Positions 7,610 to 17,046 of a stretch of DNA of 64,000 nucleotides are shown here, piece after piece. A model generated the notes under the pieces. That model saw only the letters and a program-made list of their open reading frames with translations, searched no databases and was not told the DNA's origin. The translations under genes were made by a program, and so were the position numbers. Positions within the stretch are counted from its first letter, which is position 1. The number at the start of each line of letters is the position of its first letter. Source of the stretch: Flavobacteriales bacterium (GTDB lineage: Bacteria > Bacteroidota > Bacteroidia > Flavobacteriales_F > PHOS-HE28); contig CP065018.1 in the NCBI GenBank assembly GCA_016700415.1, positions 3,416,001 to 3,480,000 of the forward strand, given 5' to 3'.

Positions 7610-9334
7610 TCAGGCCGGTGCTTTTCCGTTTGTAGGGGGGCCTTCCGGGGGCAGGATCATCTGCAACACCACCGCTAGCACCACCGTGATGGCGGGCGCG
7701 ATCAGGTTGTACCATAAAAAGGCGACCTCCAGCTTGGAGAAATGCAGTACCAGAATGGCGGCCTGCGCCACCAATGCCGCTATGAACACCGCCTTGCCTT
7801 GCACGCGTTTGAAGAAGAACGCCACCAAGAAGATGCCGAGGATGGTGCCATAGAAGAGGGAGCCCAGGATATTCACCGCCTGGATGAGGTTTCCGAACTG
7901 CGCGGCCACCCCTGCGAAGGCCATGGCCAAGGCGCCATAGAGGATGGTGGCCCAACGCGTGGCCGTCACCTGCTGGTCCCCGGTCCATTCCCGCTGGATC
8001 ACGTCCACGGTGGTGGTGCTCGCCAAGGCGTTCAATTCAGCACTGGTGGTGCTCATGGTGGCGCTCAGCATTACGGCCAGCAACAGGCCGATCAGCCCGG
8101 AAGGCAAGTGCGACATGGCGAAGGAGAGGAAGATGTGGTCGTCGTCACGCGGTTCTTCCTGCGGTGCCACCCGGGTGATGAGCGATTTGACCACCGTGCG
8201 CAAGGAGTCGTCCGAGGCCCGGATGGTGTTCAGGGCTGCACCTGCCGTGGCGATCCGGGCCTCATCGCCGGCCCGTACGGCGTTCAACAGCGTGGCCGAG
8301 CGGGTTTCGATCACGGCGGTGTTGGCCAGATGCAGCTTCTCGATACGGCGCGTTTGTTCCGCGGCCGGGCTGTTGTGCAGGACCTCGAGGTTGTGTTCGT
8401 TCCAATGCACGGGCGCTGCGTGGAAAAGGTAGAAGACGAACACCAGCACGCCGCTCAACAGCACGATGAACTGGAAGGGGATCTTGATCAGACCGTTGAA
8501 CATCATGCCCAGTTTGGCCTGGCCGGCGGTGCGTCCGCTGAGGTAGCGGCCCACTTGGCTCTGGTCGGTGCCGAAATAGGAGAGTTGCAAAAAGAATCCG
8601 CCCAGGATGCCGGTCCACAGGGTGTACCGGTCGTTCGCATTGAACTCCGTGGAGATGATGTTCATGTGCCCCATGGCCCCGGCCATCTTCAGGCTTTCCG
8701 TGAACGTCATGCCGGCCTGTCCGCCGGGGAGCGGTTGGGAGAGGTAGTGGACCACGATCCCGAAGGTGACGGCCAGGCCGATGAAGATCACCGCCATCTG
8801 CTGTGTCTGTGTGGCGCTTACGGCTTTGGCCCCGCCGGTGGTGGTGTACAGGATCACCAGGCCGGTGATGGCAAAGGTCCAAGCGAAAGGGATGTGCAGC
8901 ACCGTGCTGAGGATGATCGAAGGCGCATAGATCGTGATGCCTGCGGCGAAGCTGCGCTGCACCAGGAAGAGGGAAGCGGTGAGGAGGCGCATGCGGCGGT
9001 CGAAGCGCCTGCCGATGAACTCATAAGCGGTGTACACTTTCCACTTGTAGTACATCGGGATGAACACCACGCAGATCACCACCATGGCCAAGGGCAGGCC
9101 GAAGTAGAACTGGATGAAGCGCATGCCGTCCAGGTACCCTTGGCCGGGCGTGCTCAGGAAGGTGACGGCGCTAAGCTGCGTGGCCACTACGCCGAAGCCA
9201 ACGGCCCACCAGCGGCTGTTGTTCCCCGCGCGCAGATAGTCCTCCCGGGAATGCTCATTCCGCGTCCGCCAGGTGCCATATCCGGCAATGAACACCAACG
9301 TGCCGACCAGCACGATCCAGTCCAGCGCGCTCAT
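7610..9334 (-). CDS. Sodium:solute symporter (SSS family)
   Basis: A multi-spanning inner-membrane transporter of 574 residues that couples uptake of a small organic solute to sodium entry. The N-terminus MSALDWIVLVGTLVFIAGYG opens the first membrane span. EDYLRAGNNSRWWAVGFG and the following TQLSAVTFLSTPGQGY are typical of this family, and about 13 hydrophobic segments can be followed. A hydrophilic insert at residues about 275-390 separates two groups of spans. I chose the ATG at 9334 over the one at 9355 because it forms an ATGA overlap with the small upstream gene ending at 9331. The substrate cannot be read from sequence; the family includes transporters of sugars, proline, sialic acid and nucleosides. 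No terminator is obvious downstream. Confidence 0.88.
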   Translation of the reverse strand: MSALDWIVLVGTLVFIAGYGTWRTRNEHSREDYLRAGNNSRWWAVGFGVVATQLSAVTFLSTPGQGYLDGMRFIQFYFGLPLAMVVICVVFIPMYYKWKVYTAYEFIGRRFDRRMRLLTASLFLVQRSFAAGITIYAPSIILSTVLHIPFAWTFAITGLVILYTTTGGAKAVSATQTQQMAVIFIGLAVTFGIVVHYLSQPLPGGQAGMTFTESLKMAGAMGHMNIISTEFNANDRYTLWTGILGGFFLQLSYFGTDQSQVGRYLSGRTAGQAKLGMMFNGLIKIPFQFIVLLSGVLVFVFYLFHAAPVHWNEHNLEVLHNSPAAEQTRRIEKLHLANTAVIETRSATLLNAVRAGDEARIATAGAALNTIRASDDSLRTVVKSLITRVAPQEEPRDDDHIFLSFAMSHLPSGLIGLLLAVMLSATMSTTSAELNALASTTTVDVIQREWTGDQQVTATRWATILYGALAMAFAGVAAQFGNLIQAVNILGSLFYGTILGIFLVAFFFKRVQGKAVFIAALVAQAAILVLHFSKLEVAFLWYNLIAPAITVVLAVVLQMILPPEGPPTNGKAPA

Positions 9335-9447
9335 GAAAAATGCACGGTCAGCCAATACATGAGCACGATCTCCACCGCGAGCACGATCACCAACAGGGCG
9401 TAGACATTGCGCCAGGTGCGGAGAAAGGGCGGGCGGTCATCGGACAT
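9331..9447 (-). CDS. Small membrane protein (38 aa) translationally coupled to SSS symporter
   Basis: A 38-codon frame that starts MSDDRPPFLRTWRNVYALLV. It has a charged N-terminus and then one continuous hydrophobic helix (YALLVIVLAVEIVLMYWL). Its TGA stop overlaps the ATG of the symporter (ATGA), a classic sign of translational coupling. Small one- or two-span proteins encoded next to SSS transporters are known from other systems, such as the partner proteins of ActP and PanF. This protein is shorter than those and I do not recognise its family. The reading is supported by the overlap, the positive N-terminus and the helix. Confidence 0.6.
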   Translation of the reverse strand: MSDDRPPFLRTWRNVYALLVIVLAVEIVLMYWLTVHFS

Positions 9448-9483
9448 GAGAGACAGTGGCGAGATGGAAGTTTATGTTGAACT

Positions 9484-9518
9484 AGAAATGTAGAATGTAG
9501 AATTCAGAATGTGGAATG
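9484..9518. repeat. Left inverted repeat flanking the S23/IVP gene
   Basis: An AT-rich run of repeated words (GAATGTAGAATTCAGAATGT...). Its reverse complement recurs at 10047-10087 with one mismatch over about 25 bases, so the two copies enclose the four-helix-bundle gene. Confidence 0.7.
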
Positions 9519-9603
9519 ATCAACGAGCATCCTCAGGCCGTTGATCATCTTTTCGAGTTCAGCGCGAACATCCACCCCGATCATGTTTCCGGTCGAACAG
9601 TGC

Positions 9604-9975
9604 TTATTTGTCTTTGCGGTTCCGCTCGGCCGTTTTAACGCTTGCCGCGAAGATCGCGACCAGCTCTACGCTTTCATTAAGAAGCCAAGCATTCTCCTTC
9701 TTGGAAAAGTCCATGAGTTCGGCCTTTGCCTGGATCCGCATGTTGTTACGTGATTCTCGCAATTCCTTCAAGGCCAATCTCATTTTGTGGATGAAGTCCG
9801 CAGTGGATTCGGAACCTTGGACCTCCCCATAGTGCAAGGCCGGTGCCGTTCCACTTCGCAGCAATTGCTTCGCCAAATGATTACCGGCCACTGATCTCGG
9901 CATCTTGTCCGTGTAGAGCACGATCTGTGCTCCGAATTCCACGCACCGATCATCCAAGTCATATTTCCTTTCCAT
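9604..9975 (-). CDS. Four-helix-bundle protein, S23/IVP family
   Basis: A 123-residue, highly charged helical protein. It shows the family pattern of the 23S-rRNA intervening-sequence proteins (also called S23 or four helix bundle protein): an early FGAQIVLYTDKMPRS, then GNHLAKQLLRSGTAPALHYGE, then a long helix KMRLALKELRESRN and a C-terminal helix with NESVELVAIFAAS. The biochemical role of the family is not known. The same fold is used by Avd of diversity-generating retroelements, but no reverse transcriptase or variable repeat is present here. The gene lies between inverted word repeats (9484-9518 and 10047-10087), a layout that suggests a small mobile or recently acquired cassette. Start at MERKYDLDDR. 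Confidence 0.8.
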   Translation of the reverse strand: MERKYDLDDRCVEFGAQIVLYTDKMPRSVAGNHLAKQLLRSGTAPALHYGEVQGSESTADFIHKMRLALKELRESRNNMRIQAKAELMDFSKKENAWLLNESVELVAIFAASVKTAERNRKDK

Positions 9976-10046
9976 GGTTCAAGTGTTTTTCGCAAGCTAC
10001 CGCTGTTTATGGATCCCGTCGGCAGTGACGTGTCTCCGATACACGC

Positions 10047-10087
10047 CATTCTACATTCTGCATTCTACATTCTGAATTCTACATTCC
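10047..10087. repeat. Right inverted repeat flanking the S23/IVP gene
   Basis: CATTCTACATTCTGCATTC... continues with ATTCTACATTCTGAATTC. Read as reverse complement it matches 9492-9518 almost exactly. It ends only five bases before the stop codon of the PIG-L gene at 10092. Confidence 0.7.
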
Positions 10088-10091
10088 CTTT

Positions 10092-12596
10092 TCATTGGGC
10101 ACTCCTCCGCGATATCAAATTAGCGAATAGCCGGTACGCTCCCGGCACACCCGTCGGCAACTGACGGAAAAAGCTGATCCCGGTGTACACGAACCGTCCT
10201 TTGCCATAGTCGCAGGTGACAAGCGCGCCGTCGAGCTGTTTTTCGCCGGGGTCGCTCCAGCCGATCAGCGGAGTATAGTGCGGGTCGAGGTCGCCAAGGA
10301 AGTAGAGGCCGCGCTCCTGCACCCAATCGTCGAAGTCCTTCAGTGTGATCTTGTTCGGCGTGTTCAGCAGCGGGTTCTTCGGGTCTAAGAAGGTGGGTGT
10401 TGCTTCTTCCACGGTCACGCGGTCGCGGGTGATGGCGAAGGGATAGGGGCCGATCGAGGGGCCGGGCAGCACCATGTCCTTGCTGAGCGTGGTGTACTGG
10501 TCCACCAAGGTGCCGCCGTTCTTCACATATTCCATCAGGACGGGGTTCAACTCCTTCAAGGCATGGGTGACATTGTACGCCCTGATGCCGGTGACGATGG
10601 CGTCATACTTCGATAGGGACTGCAACGTCGCCGTGGCGGGGTCGATCAGGTCCACGGTGAGGCCGAGCTGCTCCAATGCTTGTGGGACATCATCGCCCGC
10701 GCCCATGATGTAGCCGATGTGCTGGGCGTTCACCTTCACATCGATGGGGACCGCGCAGAACGTGGCCTTGGTATACCAGGACCGCTTGGGGATGTGATCG
10801 TAGCCGATGATGCGCCGGGTGAGGTCGGTGGGGCCGGGATGACCTACGTCCATGCGCAGGTAGGGCAGGGTGTTCCGGGTGGCACCTTCAGGAACCACGC
10901 GGAGGCTTGCGCCGATGCGCTGGTCCTGCTTCAGCGGGCCGAGCTGTTGGCGCGCCGGGGTGAACTCCCAATCGGCGACACGCTCGCCGATCAGCTCGGC
11001 ATGGGTGAGGTCGGTATAGGCTTCGACCCCTAGATGCGCCACCGTCGTGGTGTCCTTCACCATCAGGACATACGGACTGGCGAAGAGTGAGACGGGCGGC
11101 ACCACCTCGCAGGTCTGCACCTGCTCCCCTTTCAACCGGTCCACGAACCCATATAGCACAGGCGCAATGCCTTTGACCTCCGTGCCGCCCGCAATGCGCA
11201 GGGTGTAGGGCACCTCCAGTTCGGGCGGAGTGATGGCCTTGCCGATGAGCGTGGGGTCCGCGATGTGGAAGAGGTTGCCGTGCGGCAGGGCAAGCCAGAA
11301 GGGCTGGTCCGGTGTCAAGGGTGCTTTCAGGCCCACGGGCAAGGTGAACGGCGCGTTGTCCGCAAGCGCGACCGCATTTCCGTCAGGTTTCACGAACTGG
11401 ACCGGTGATGCACTGCGCGTGAGGACGTTCAAGGCCACCTTTACGGAGTCGCCGGTCACTACTTGGGGCGCATCGGACAAGGCCTCCACCACCGTGCCGG
11501 TGACGTCCAGTAGCAGTTCGTTCACGCGCTTCCGGGTGAGGTCCTTCCAGTCGGACGGGGGCAAGGCGTCCACTGCGGAAGCCACGCGGCCCAACGCTTC
11601 CACGCTTTTCTCCGGTGCCCGCAGATCATACCCGGCGAGCAATGCGTCCACTGCGGTGGCCACGGCCTCGCCGCCCGGGACCCGTTCCCAGGTCATGTCG
11701 ATCCCGTCGAAGATGTCGTCGCTTTTCGGGCGGTCGCCGAGGTCGAAGTGCAGGTATTCCATCTGCTGGCCGCGCGTCTCCGCCGCACCGAAGCCTTGGC
11801 TCTTGTGCATGCTGCGGCTGCGGCCCGCGAGTTCGGTATAGCTCAGGCCCAGCAAGGGGTCGAAGCCGCCGACGTCCACGGGGTACCAGTCCTTGTTCCG
11901 CTCGGCGATGTCCGCCAGATCTTTTTTCCACCAAGTGCTTCCGTTGAAATAAAGGCGGCGCGGCTGCCACACCGTGAGGCCTTGTTCCAATTGCTCAGGG
12001 AAGGCCTCGGGGTCGCCCGCCATATCGAAGGCTTCATGGGCGAGTATCGCGCTGGCCTCGTGGTGTCCATGACCGGCCTCGTTCGTGGGCGGGAAGCGCG
12101 TGATGATGACGTCCGGCCGGAAGGTGCGGATCACGCGCACAACGTCGCTGAGCACTTCATCGTGCCCCCATTTCTCAAAACTCTCCTTGGCGTTCTTGCT
12201 GTACCCGAAGTCGCTGGCACGGGTGAAGAACTGCTCGCCACCATCAATGCGGCGCGCGGCCAAAAGCTCCTCGGTGCGTATGATGCCGAGCGCATCGCCG
12301 AGCTCGGGGCCCAGCAGGTCCTGCCCACCATCGCCGCGGGTGAGGCTGAGGTAGCCTGTGCGCACCTTCTTGCCGTTGGAGAGCCAGGCGATCAGCTTGG
12401 TGTTCTCATCATCCGGATGGGCGGCGATGTAGAGCACCGCGCCGACCATGGGCAGCTTCTCCATATCGTGCAGGATATGTGCGGCGTCCGGTTCGTTCGC
12501 GGGGCGCTGGGCGAAGGTGTTCTGAAAAAGTCCGGAGAAGGGGAAGGCGAGCGCCACGGCCAATAGGCGTGCCGTGCTGGATACATTGGATAACAT
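10092..12596 (-). CDS. PIG-L family deacetylase, secreted
   Basis: An 834-residue protein with a signal peptide (residues 1-29, ending NTFAQ). The N-terminal third is a PIG-L / LmbE deacetylase domain: AHPDDE at residues 59-64 supplies the metal-binding His-Asp-Asp, and GHGHH at 175-179 supplies the partner histidines. The family removes N-acetyl groups from glucosamine-type sugars in a zinc-dependent reaction. The C-terminal two thirds are beta-rich and finish with a Rossmann-like segment (YDAIVTGIRAYNV ... GGTLVDQYT) resembling glutamine-amidotransferase-like folds seen in long Bacteroidota members. It is probably periplasmic or exported; the natural substrate is unknown. A TACCTTCG box lies only four bases before the ATG, which could mean a leaderless message. 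Confidence 0.85.
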   Translation of the reverse strand: MLSNVSSTARLLAVALAFPFSGLFQNTFAQRPANEPDAAHILHDMEKLPMVGAVLYIAAHPDDENTKLIAWLSNGKKVRTGYLSLTRGDGGQDLLGPELGDALGIIRTEELLAARRIDGGEQFFTRASDFGYSKNAKESFEKWGHDEVLSDVVRVIRTFRPDVIITRFPPTNEAGHGHHEASAILAHEAFDMAGDPEAFPEQLEQGLTVWQPRRLYFNGSTWWKKDLADIAERNKDWYPVDVGGFDPLLGLSYTELAGRSRSMHKSQGFGAAETRGQQMEYLHFDLGDRPKSDDIFDGIDMTWERVPGGEAVATAVDALLAGYDLRAPEKSVEALGRVASAVDALPPSDWKDLTRKRVNELLLDVTGTVVEALSDAPQVVTGDSVKVALNVLTRSASPVQFVKPDGNAVALADNAPFTLPVGLKAPLTPDQPFWLALPHGNLFHIADPTLIGKAITPPELEVPYTLRIAGGTEVKGIAPVLYGFVDRLKGEQVQTCEVVPPVSLFASPYVLMVKDTTTVAHLGVEAYTDLTHAELIGERVADWEFTPARQQLGPLKQDQRIGASLRVVPEGATRNTLPYLRMDVGHPGPTDLTRRIIGYDHIPKRSWYTKATFCAVPIDVKVNAQHIGYIMGAGDDVPQALEQLGLTVDLIDPATATLQSLSKYDAIVTGIRAYNVTHALKELNPVLMEYVKNGGTLVDQYTTLSKDMVLPGPSIGPYPFAITRDRVTVEEATPTFLDPKNPLLNTPNKITLKDFDDWVQERGLYFLGDLDPHYTPLIGWSDPGEKQLDGALVTCDYGKGRFVYTGISFFRQLPTGVPGAYRLFANLISRRSAQ

Positions 12597-12600
12597 GCGC

Positions 12601-12608
12601 CGAAGGTA
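12601..12608 (-). promoter_or_regulatory. -7 box abutting PIG-L start codon
   Basis: TACCTTCG on the minus strand ends four bases before the ATG at 12596, so transcription would begin at or next to the start codon. Motif-based inference. Confidence 0.35.
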
Positions 12609-12768
12609 GCAGCCGTGTGTGTTGACCGGCTTTTGTCATCCAGGCTCTCGCACCTTCCCTCTATTGTTGCACCAGCTTGAACGTTCCGCCCCGTCTTGTC
12701 ACAAAGGAAGAAGTGTAGCAGCTACCTTGGTTTCAGAAATGGTCAAGTCCACGGATGTTCGATGCTCA

Positions 12769-15700
12769 ATGGGACGAAGCGTCGCATTCACCATACTTGG
12801 TTTGGCATTGGGGTTTTGCTTGACCACCAATGGTTTGGGTCAATATGACTATTCGGGAGGGGGAAGCACCGATGTTGGTGCGGACCGGAAGGGGCCGCTC
12901 AAAGGGGTAGCGGCCCCCATGGTCACCGGCTCAACGGGTTATGCGATCCTTGGGGCGAACGGGGCGTTCCATAGCTTCAATGAGGCGCAGGGCATCCGGG
13001 TCACCTATCGTGGAGCCGGTTTTGATGTCTTCGTGGAAAAGGGGAACGCGCCCCGCCGGGCCTCTTTCACACTGGCAGGGATCGGTCGCGGAGGCGCGGA
13101 GCTTGTGCCAACGGCAGCATTGTCGGAGGTGGTGGAGGGGAGCCGTTTGGAAATCGACCACGGTCCGTTCCGGATGCTTTATCAGAACGACATCCATGGT
13201 ATGCGGCACGATCTGGTGGTGATGACCGGACCGGAAGGGAATGGCCCGTTGGAAGCACGATTGCGGATAACGGGTGACCTGTTGGCCGTGCAGAAGACCA
13301 AGGACGAACTGGTGTTCACCGCATTCGATGAGCGGACCATGGCACTTTCCCCGGTTCTCCGCTATAGTGGCCTTCATGCTTGGGATGCGGAAGGGCATGT
13401 ACTTCCCTCCAGCATGGCGTTGAGCGGGGATCAGCTGGTCTTATCGGTGCAGGATGAAAACGCCGTCTATCCGGTCACCATCGACCCCATATCCACAACG
13501 GCCGATCTGGAACTGGCAGGCGGCCAACTGGGAGAATCCTTCGGGTACAGCGTAGCCACGGCGGGCGATGTGAACGGCGATGGATATAGCGACATCATCG
13601 TGGGTGCGCCTCACTGGGACCTTCCGTCCACGGATGCGGGCAGGGCGATGATCTTTCTGGGTTCCGCCACAGGCATCGCCAGCACACCGGCATGGACGGT
13701 ACAGGGTACGGCCGCGAACGCACGGTTCGGCTTCAGTGTCTCTTCAGCGGGGGACCTCAACGGTGATGGCATCAGTGACGTGGTGGTCGGGGCACCGGGG
13801 CAAGACGGGCATGGGGCGGCCTTCGCTTATTTCGGGTCGGCCCCCTCAGGGCCGGGAACGGTTGCCGCAGTTGTATGGACCGGCGATGCGCAGGCCGCTT
13901 GCGAGTTCGGGCACGCCGTGGCCTTGGCCGGTGATGTGAACGGTGACGGCTACAGCGATGTGCTTGTGGGGGTTCCTTTGTATGACGTCCCTCCCAGTGG
14001 TTCGAATCAGGGCAAGGCCTATTGCTACCACGGGAATACGTTGGCATTGGGGTGGACCGCCAATGGCACGACTTCAAATGCGCAGTTCGGCTTCAGCGTG
14101 GCGGGGGCCGGCGACCTGAACGGTGATGGTATCAGCGACGTTGCCATCGGTGCACCTTTCCAGCCGAAAATCCCCACCTCCAATAACGGCACCGTGTACG
14201 TTTACCAAGGCAATAACGGAAGTGGTTTGAGCGTGGCATTCAACGGCTCGCGGACCGGGGGAGGGTCTGCCAATCTGGGTTACAGCCTTTCCAGCGCCGG
14301 GGATATGAACGGCGATGGATTTGCGGACCTCCTTATCGGTGCACCCGGGGTAGGTGCCGGGAACGGGGTGGCCTACGTCTATTTGGGAACCGGGGTGGGG
14401 ACCGGTTTGATCGTGGGTGCCAGCATCTCCGTCGCCGGTTTGTCCGGGGAGCGATTGGGCCAAGCCGTTTCCTTGGCAGGGGACGTGAACGGAGATGGGT
14501 ACGCTGACGTGATTGTGGGAAGCCCGAACCATGCAGGCAACAAGGGAAGGGTTCAGGTATTCCGCGGTAGCTCACCGTTGTTGTTGGATGCGGCACATCT
14601 CCTGTGGTCCAGCGTAGGTCTGGTGGCCGGGGATCACCTCGGGGCGGCCGTGCATACCGCCGGTGACGCGAACGGCGATGGCATCAGTGATCTGCTGGTC
14701 GCCGCACCGGAAGGGGGCGGAACCGGTGTTGTCAGTGTCTTTCATGGCGGTACGGACCTGCTGCCAAGTACGTGTCAATGGTCACAGTTGGGCATGCAGA
14801 CAAATGGGTATTTGGGTAGTTCAGTCTCTTCCGCAGGCGATGTGAACGGCGATGGTTATAGTGATGTGATCATCGGCGCGCCCAGTGGCGTGAGCGGTGT
14901 CTTCGGCAAAGCCATGTTGTACTTGGGGTCGGCCACCGGTTTGTCAGGCGCCCCGGCATGGACCGGTACCGGGGAGAACATGGAAGATCTCTATGGGTAT
15001 GTGGTAGCATCCGCTGGTGACGTGAACGGCGATGGATATGGGGATGTCCTCGTGGGGGCACCGGGATACCCGAACTATACCTGGCGCGGTAAGCTGTACC
15101 TCTACCTCGGCTCTCCATCGGGACTCTCGGCGGCACCTGCTTGGACAAAGACCGGCGAGAACGTGGAGGACCGTTTCGGGTACAGTGCGTCCAGTGCCGG
15201 CGACGTGAACGGCGACGGGTACAGCGATGTGCTCGTTGGCGCATACATGTTCGGCGAGCCCACGGACCATGGGAAGGTTTATGTGTTCAACGGATCTTCG
15301 ACCGGGTTGCCTTCCGTCGCCAACTGGACGGCAATGGGCACTCCCCAATCATTCTTCGGGTCCAGCGTTTCCACCGCCGGGGATGTCAATGGGGACGGTT
15401 ATGATGATTTGATCGTGGGTGCACCCCTGCATGATGTGACCGCAAATGACAACCAGGGCGGTGCTTTCCTCTACAACGGTTCACCCTCCGGGCCTTCCGC
15501 GTCACCGTCCTGGTCCGCCTATGGTGCGCATTCGGGCTCCCAGTTCGGAGTATGCGTCTCCTACGCGGGGGATGTGAACGGGGATGGGTACAGCGATGTG
15601 ATCGTGGGTGAGTATTTCTATACGAATGGCGTGAACACGCACACGGGCCGTGCCTATGTTTTCCAGGGATCCCCGTTCAGCGGCTTATCGGCCGTCGCCA

Positions 15701-17046
15701 ACACCATTATCGAAGGGACCCAACTGGATGGGCAAATGGGTATCTCGGTCTGTGCGGCGGGTGATGTTAACGGTGACGGCTTCGGCGATGTGATCGTGGG
15801 GGCGCATCTTCAATCGATGTTCTACCTGAACCAGGGGATGGCCAGTGTACACCTCGGTTCGGCGGCCGGTACCTCGGCCACGGCGGCATGGTCGGTCTAT
15901 GGGACCGGTACGGGATCAAGATTCGGGTCCGGGGTGGCCCTGGCCGGTGATGTCAACGGCGACGGGTACAGTGACGTGATCGTCGGGGCCGATAGACAGA
16001 CAGCCGCAAACGGAGGGGGCGCCTTTGTTTTCCAAGGGAACGTTGCGCGTTCAATTCCGATGCCAACCTACCAATACCGCGGTGACCTTGTCACTCCGGT
16101 GCGCACCAACAACGGCACCTTCGATCCCGGTTGTGCCTGGGGGATCGGCCAGTTGGCCCGTTCCTCCATGGGCCGCTCCAAGATGAAATTGGTGTGGCAG
16201 TTCGTTGGCCACGGGCCAGCGGTCCCCACGTCCCCTTTCAATAACAACAGTACGGCCTTCACTGGCGAGGACGCCGTCTGGACCGATAGCGGTCTGTCGG
16301 GTACGCTGCTCAAGGAAAGCCTGGCCACCCCGGGCACGACCACGAGCCACCCTGCATGGCGCGCACGTGTGCGGCACCATCCGTCCACCGCACTGGACGG
16401 CAGGTCCTTCGGGCGTTGGTTCTCCCAAGGGGTCCATGACCTCCAGGTCCCCAGCATCAAGACGGAGCTGGCAGGCTGCGGCCCATTGCCGGTCACGTTG
16501 GTCAGTTCCTCCGTGGAATGTTCGGACGGGAATGTGGTCATTGAATGGGCTACGGCATCGGAGCAGGATTGCGCGGACTTCACTGTGCTGCGCTCCCGGG
16601 ACGGTCAGGAGTGGGAAGCGGTAGGCCAGGTCCCCTGTAGCGGCAACTCTTCGCACTTCCTGCAATACCGCTTCGTGGACCGCGCTCCCGTGGGCGGGGG
16701 CGTTTCCTACTACCGCCTGGACCAATATGACATCAATGGCACGGTGGACCATTATCCGGCCATGGTGCTTGAACCGTGCGCGGATATGTTCGTCACCGCT
16801 TGGCCCAATCCTTTTCAGGATGAACTCTTCATCGGCTTGAAAACCGACTTCATGGAAGATGAAACGATCCTTGCGACTGTGCGGGACCTCACGGGTCGGA
16901 TCGTGTTGGAGCGGACGGTGGAGCTGTCCAACTGGCCCGTGGGGCGCATCGGTGGCTTGCTAAGCTTGCCTCAGGGGCCGTATGTGATGGAGTTGCGTTC
17001 CTCGTTGCGTGGAAGGCTCGGCCAAGTGCGGGCGATCCGGATGTGA
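12769..17046 (+). CDS. FG-GAP repeat (integrin-like) T9SS protein
   Basis: A protein of about 1425 residues beginning MGRSVAFTILGLALGFCLTT, a signal peptide; an ATG at 12739 is an alternative start. After an N-terminal domain of about 240 residues come 14 FG-GAP repeats, each with a calcium-binding loop of the form GDVNGDGYSDVIVGAP, spaced about 61 residues apart (residues about 265-1060). Fourteen repeats would fit two seven-bladed beta-propellers. A linker domain follows (PVTLVSSSVECSDGN ... YRLDQYDINGT) and then a C-terminal T9SS-like sorting domain (WPNPFQDELFIGL, VRDLTGRIVLE, final VRAIRM). It is likely a calcium-dependent surface adhesin or binding protein. It is transcribed divergently from the PIG-L gene. 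Confidence 0.88.
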   Translation: MGRSVAFTILGLALGFCLTTNGLGQYDYSGGGSTDVGADRKGPLKGVAAPMVTGSTGYAILGANGAFHSFNEAQGIRVTYRGAGFDVFVEKGNAPRRASFTLAGIGRGGAELVPTAALSEVVEGSRLEIDHGPFRMLYQNDIHGMRHDLVVMTGPEGNGPLEARLRITGDLLAVQKTKDELVFTAFDERTMALSPVLRYSGLHAWDAEGHVLPSSMALSGDQLVLSVQDENAVYPVTIDPISTTADLELAGGQLGESFGYSVATAGDVNGDGYSDIIVGAPHWDLPSTDAGRAMIFLGSATGIASTPAWTVQGTAANARFGFSVSSAGDLNGDGISDVVVGAPGQDGHGAAFAYFGSAPSGPGTVAAVVWTGDAQAACEFGHAVALAGDVNGDGYSDVLVGVPLYDVPPSGSNQGKAYCYHGNTLALGWTANGTTSNAQFGFSVAGAGDLNGDGISDVAIGAPFQPKIPTSNNGTVYVYQGNNGSGLSVAFNGSRTGGGSANLGYSLSSAGDMNGDGFADLLIGAPGVGAGNGVAYVYLGTGVGTGLIVGASISVAGLSGERLGQAVSLAGDVNGDGYADVIVGSPNHAGNKGRVQVFRGSSPLLLDAAHLLWSSVGLVAGDHLGAAVHTAGDANGDGISDLLVAAPEGGGTGVVSVFHGGTDLLPSTCQWSQLGMQTNGYLGSSVSSAGDVNGDGYSDVIIGAPSGVSGVFGKAMLYLGSATGLSGAPAWTGTGENMEDLYGYVVASAGDVNGDGYGDVLVGAPGYPNYTWRGKLYLYLGSPSGLSAAPAWTKTGENVEDRFGYSASSAGDVNGDGYSDVLVGAYMFGEPTDHGKVYVFNGSSTGLPSVANWTAMGTPQSFFGSSVSTAGDVNGDGYDDLIVGAPLHDVTANDNQGGAFLYNGSPSGPSASPSWSAYGAHSGSQFGVCVSYAGDVNGDGYSDVIVGEYFYTNGVNTHTGRAYVFQGSPFSGLSAVANTIIEGTQLDGQMGISVCAAGDVNGDGFGDVIVGAHLQSMFYLNQGMASVHLGSAAGTSATAAWSVYGTGTGSRFGSGVALAGDVNGDGYSDVIVGADRQTAANGGGAFVFQGNVARSIPMPTYQYRGDLVTPVRTNNGTFDPGCAWGIGQLARSSMGRSKMKLVWQFVGHGPAVPTSPFNNNSTAFTGEDAVWTDSGLSGTLLKESLATPGTTTSHPAWRARVRHHPSTALDGRSFGRWFSQGVHDLQVPSIKTELAGCGPLPVTLVSSSVECSDGNVVIEWATASEQDCADFTVLRSRDGQEWEAVGQVPCSGNSSHFLQYRFVDRAPVGGGVSYYRLDQYDINGTVDHYPAMVLEPCADMFVTAWPNPFQDELFIGLKTDFMEDETILATVRDLTGRIVLERTVELSNWPVGRIGGLLSLPQGPYVMELRSSLRGRLGQVRAIRM

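Noticed and set aside
7742..9403. A 553-codon frame on the plus strand
   Set aside because: It lies entirely opposite the SSS symporter and has a repetitive HEDG/AEG composition with no domain.
9604..9975. A diversity-generating retroelement based on an Avd-like four-helix protein
   Set aside because: No reverse transcriptase, template repeat or variable C-type lectin gene is present, so the gene is read as a stand-alone S23/IVP protein.
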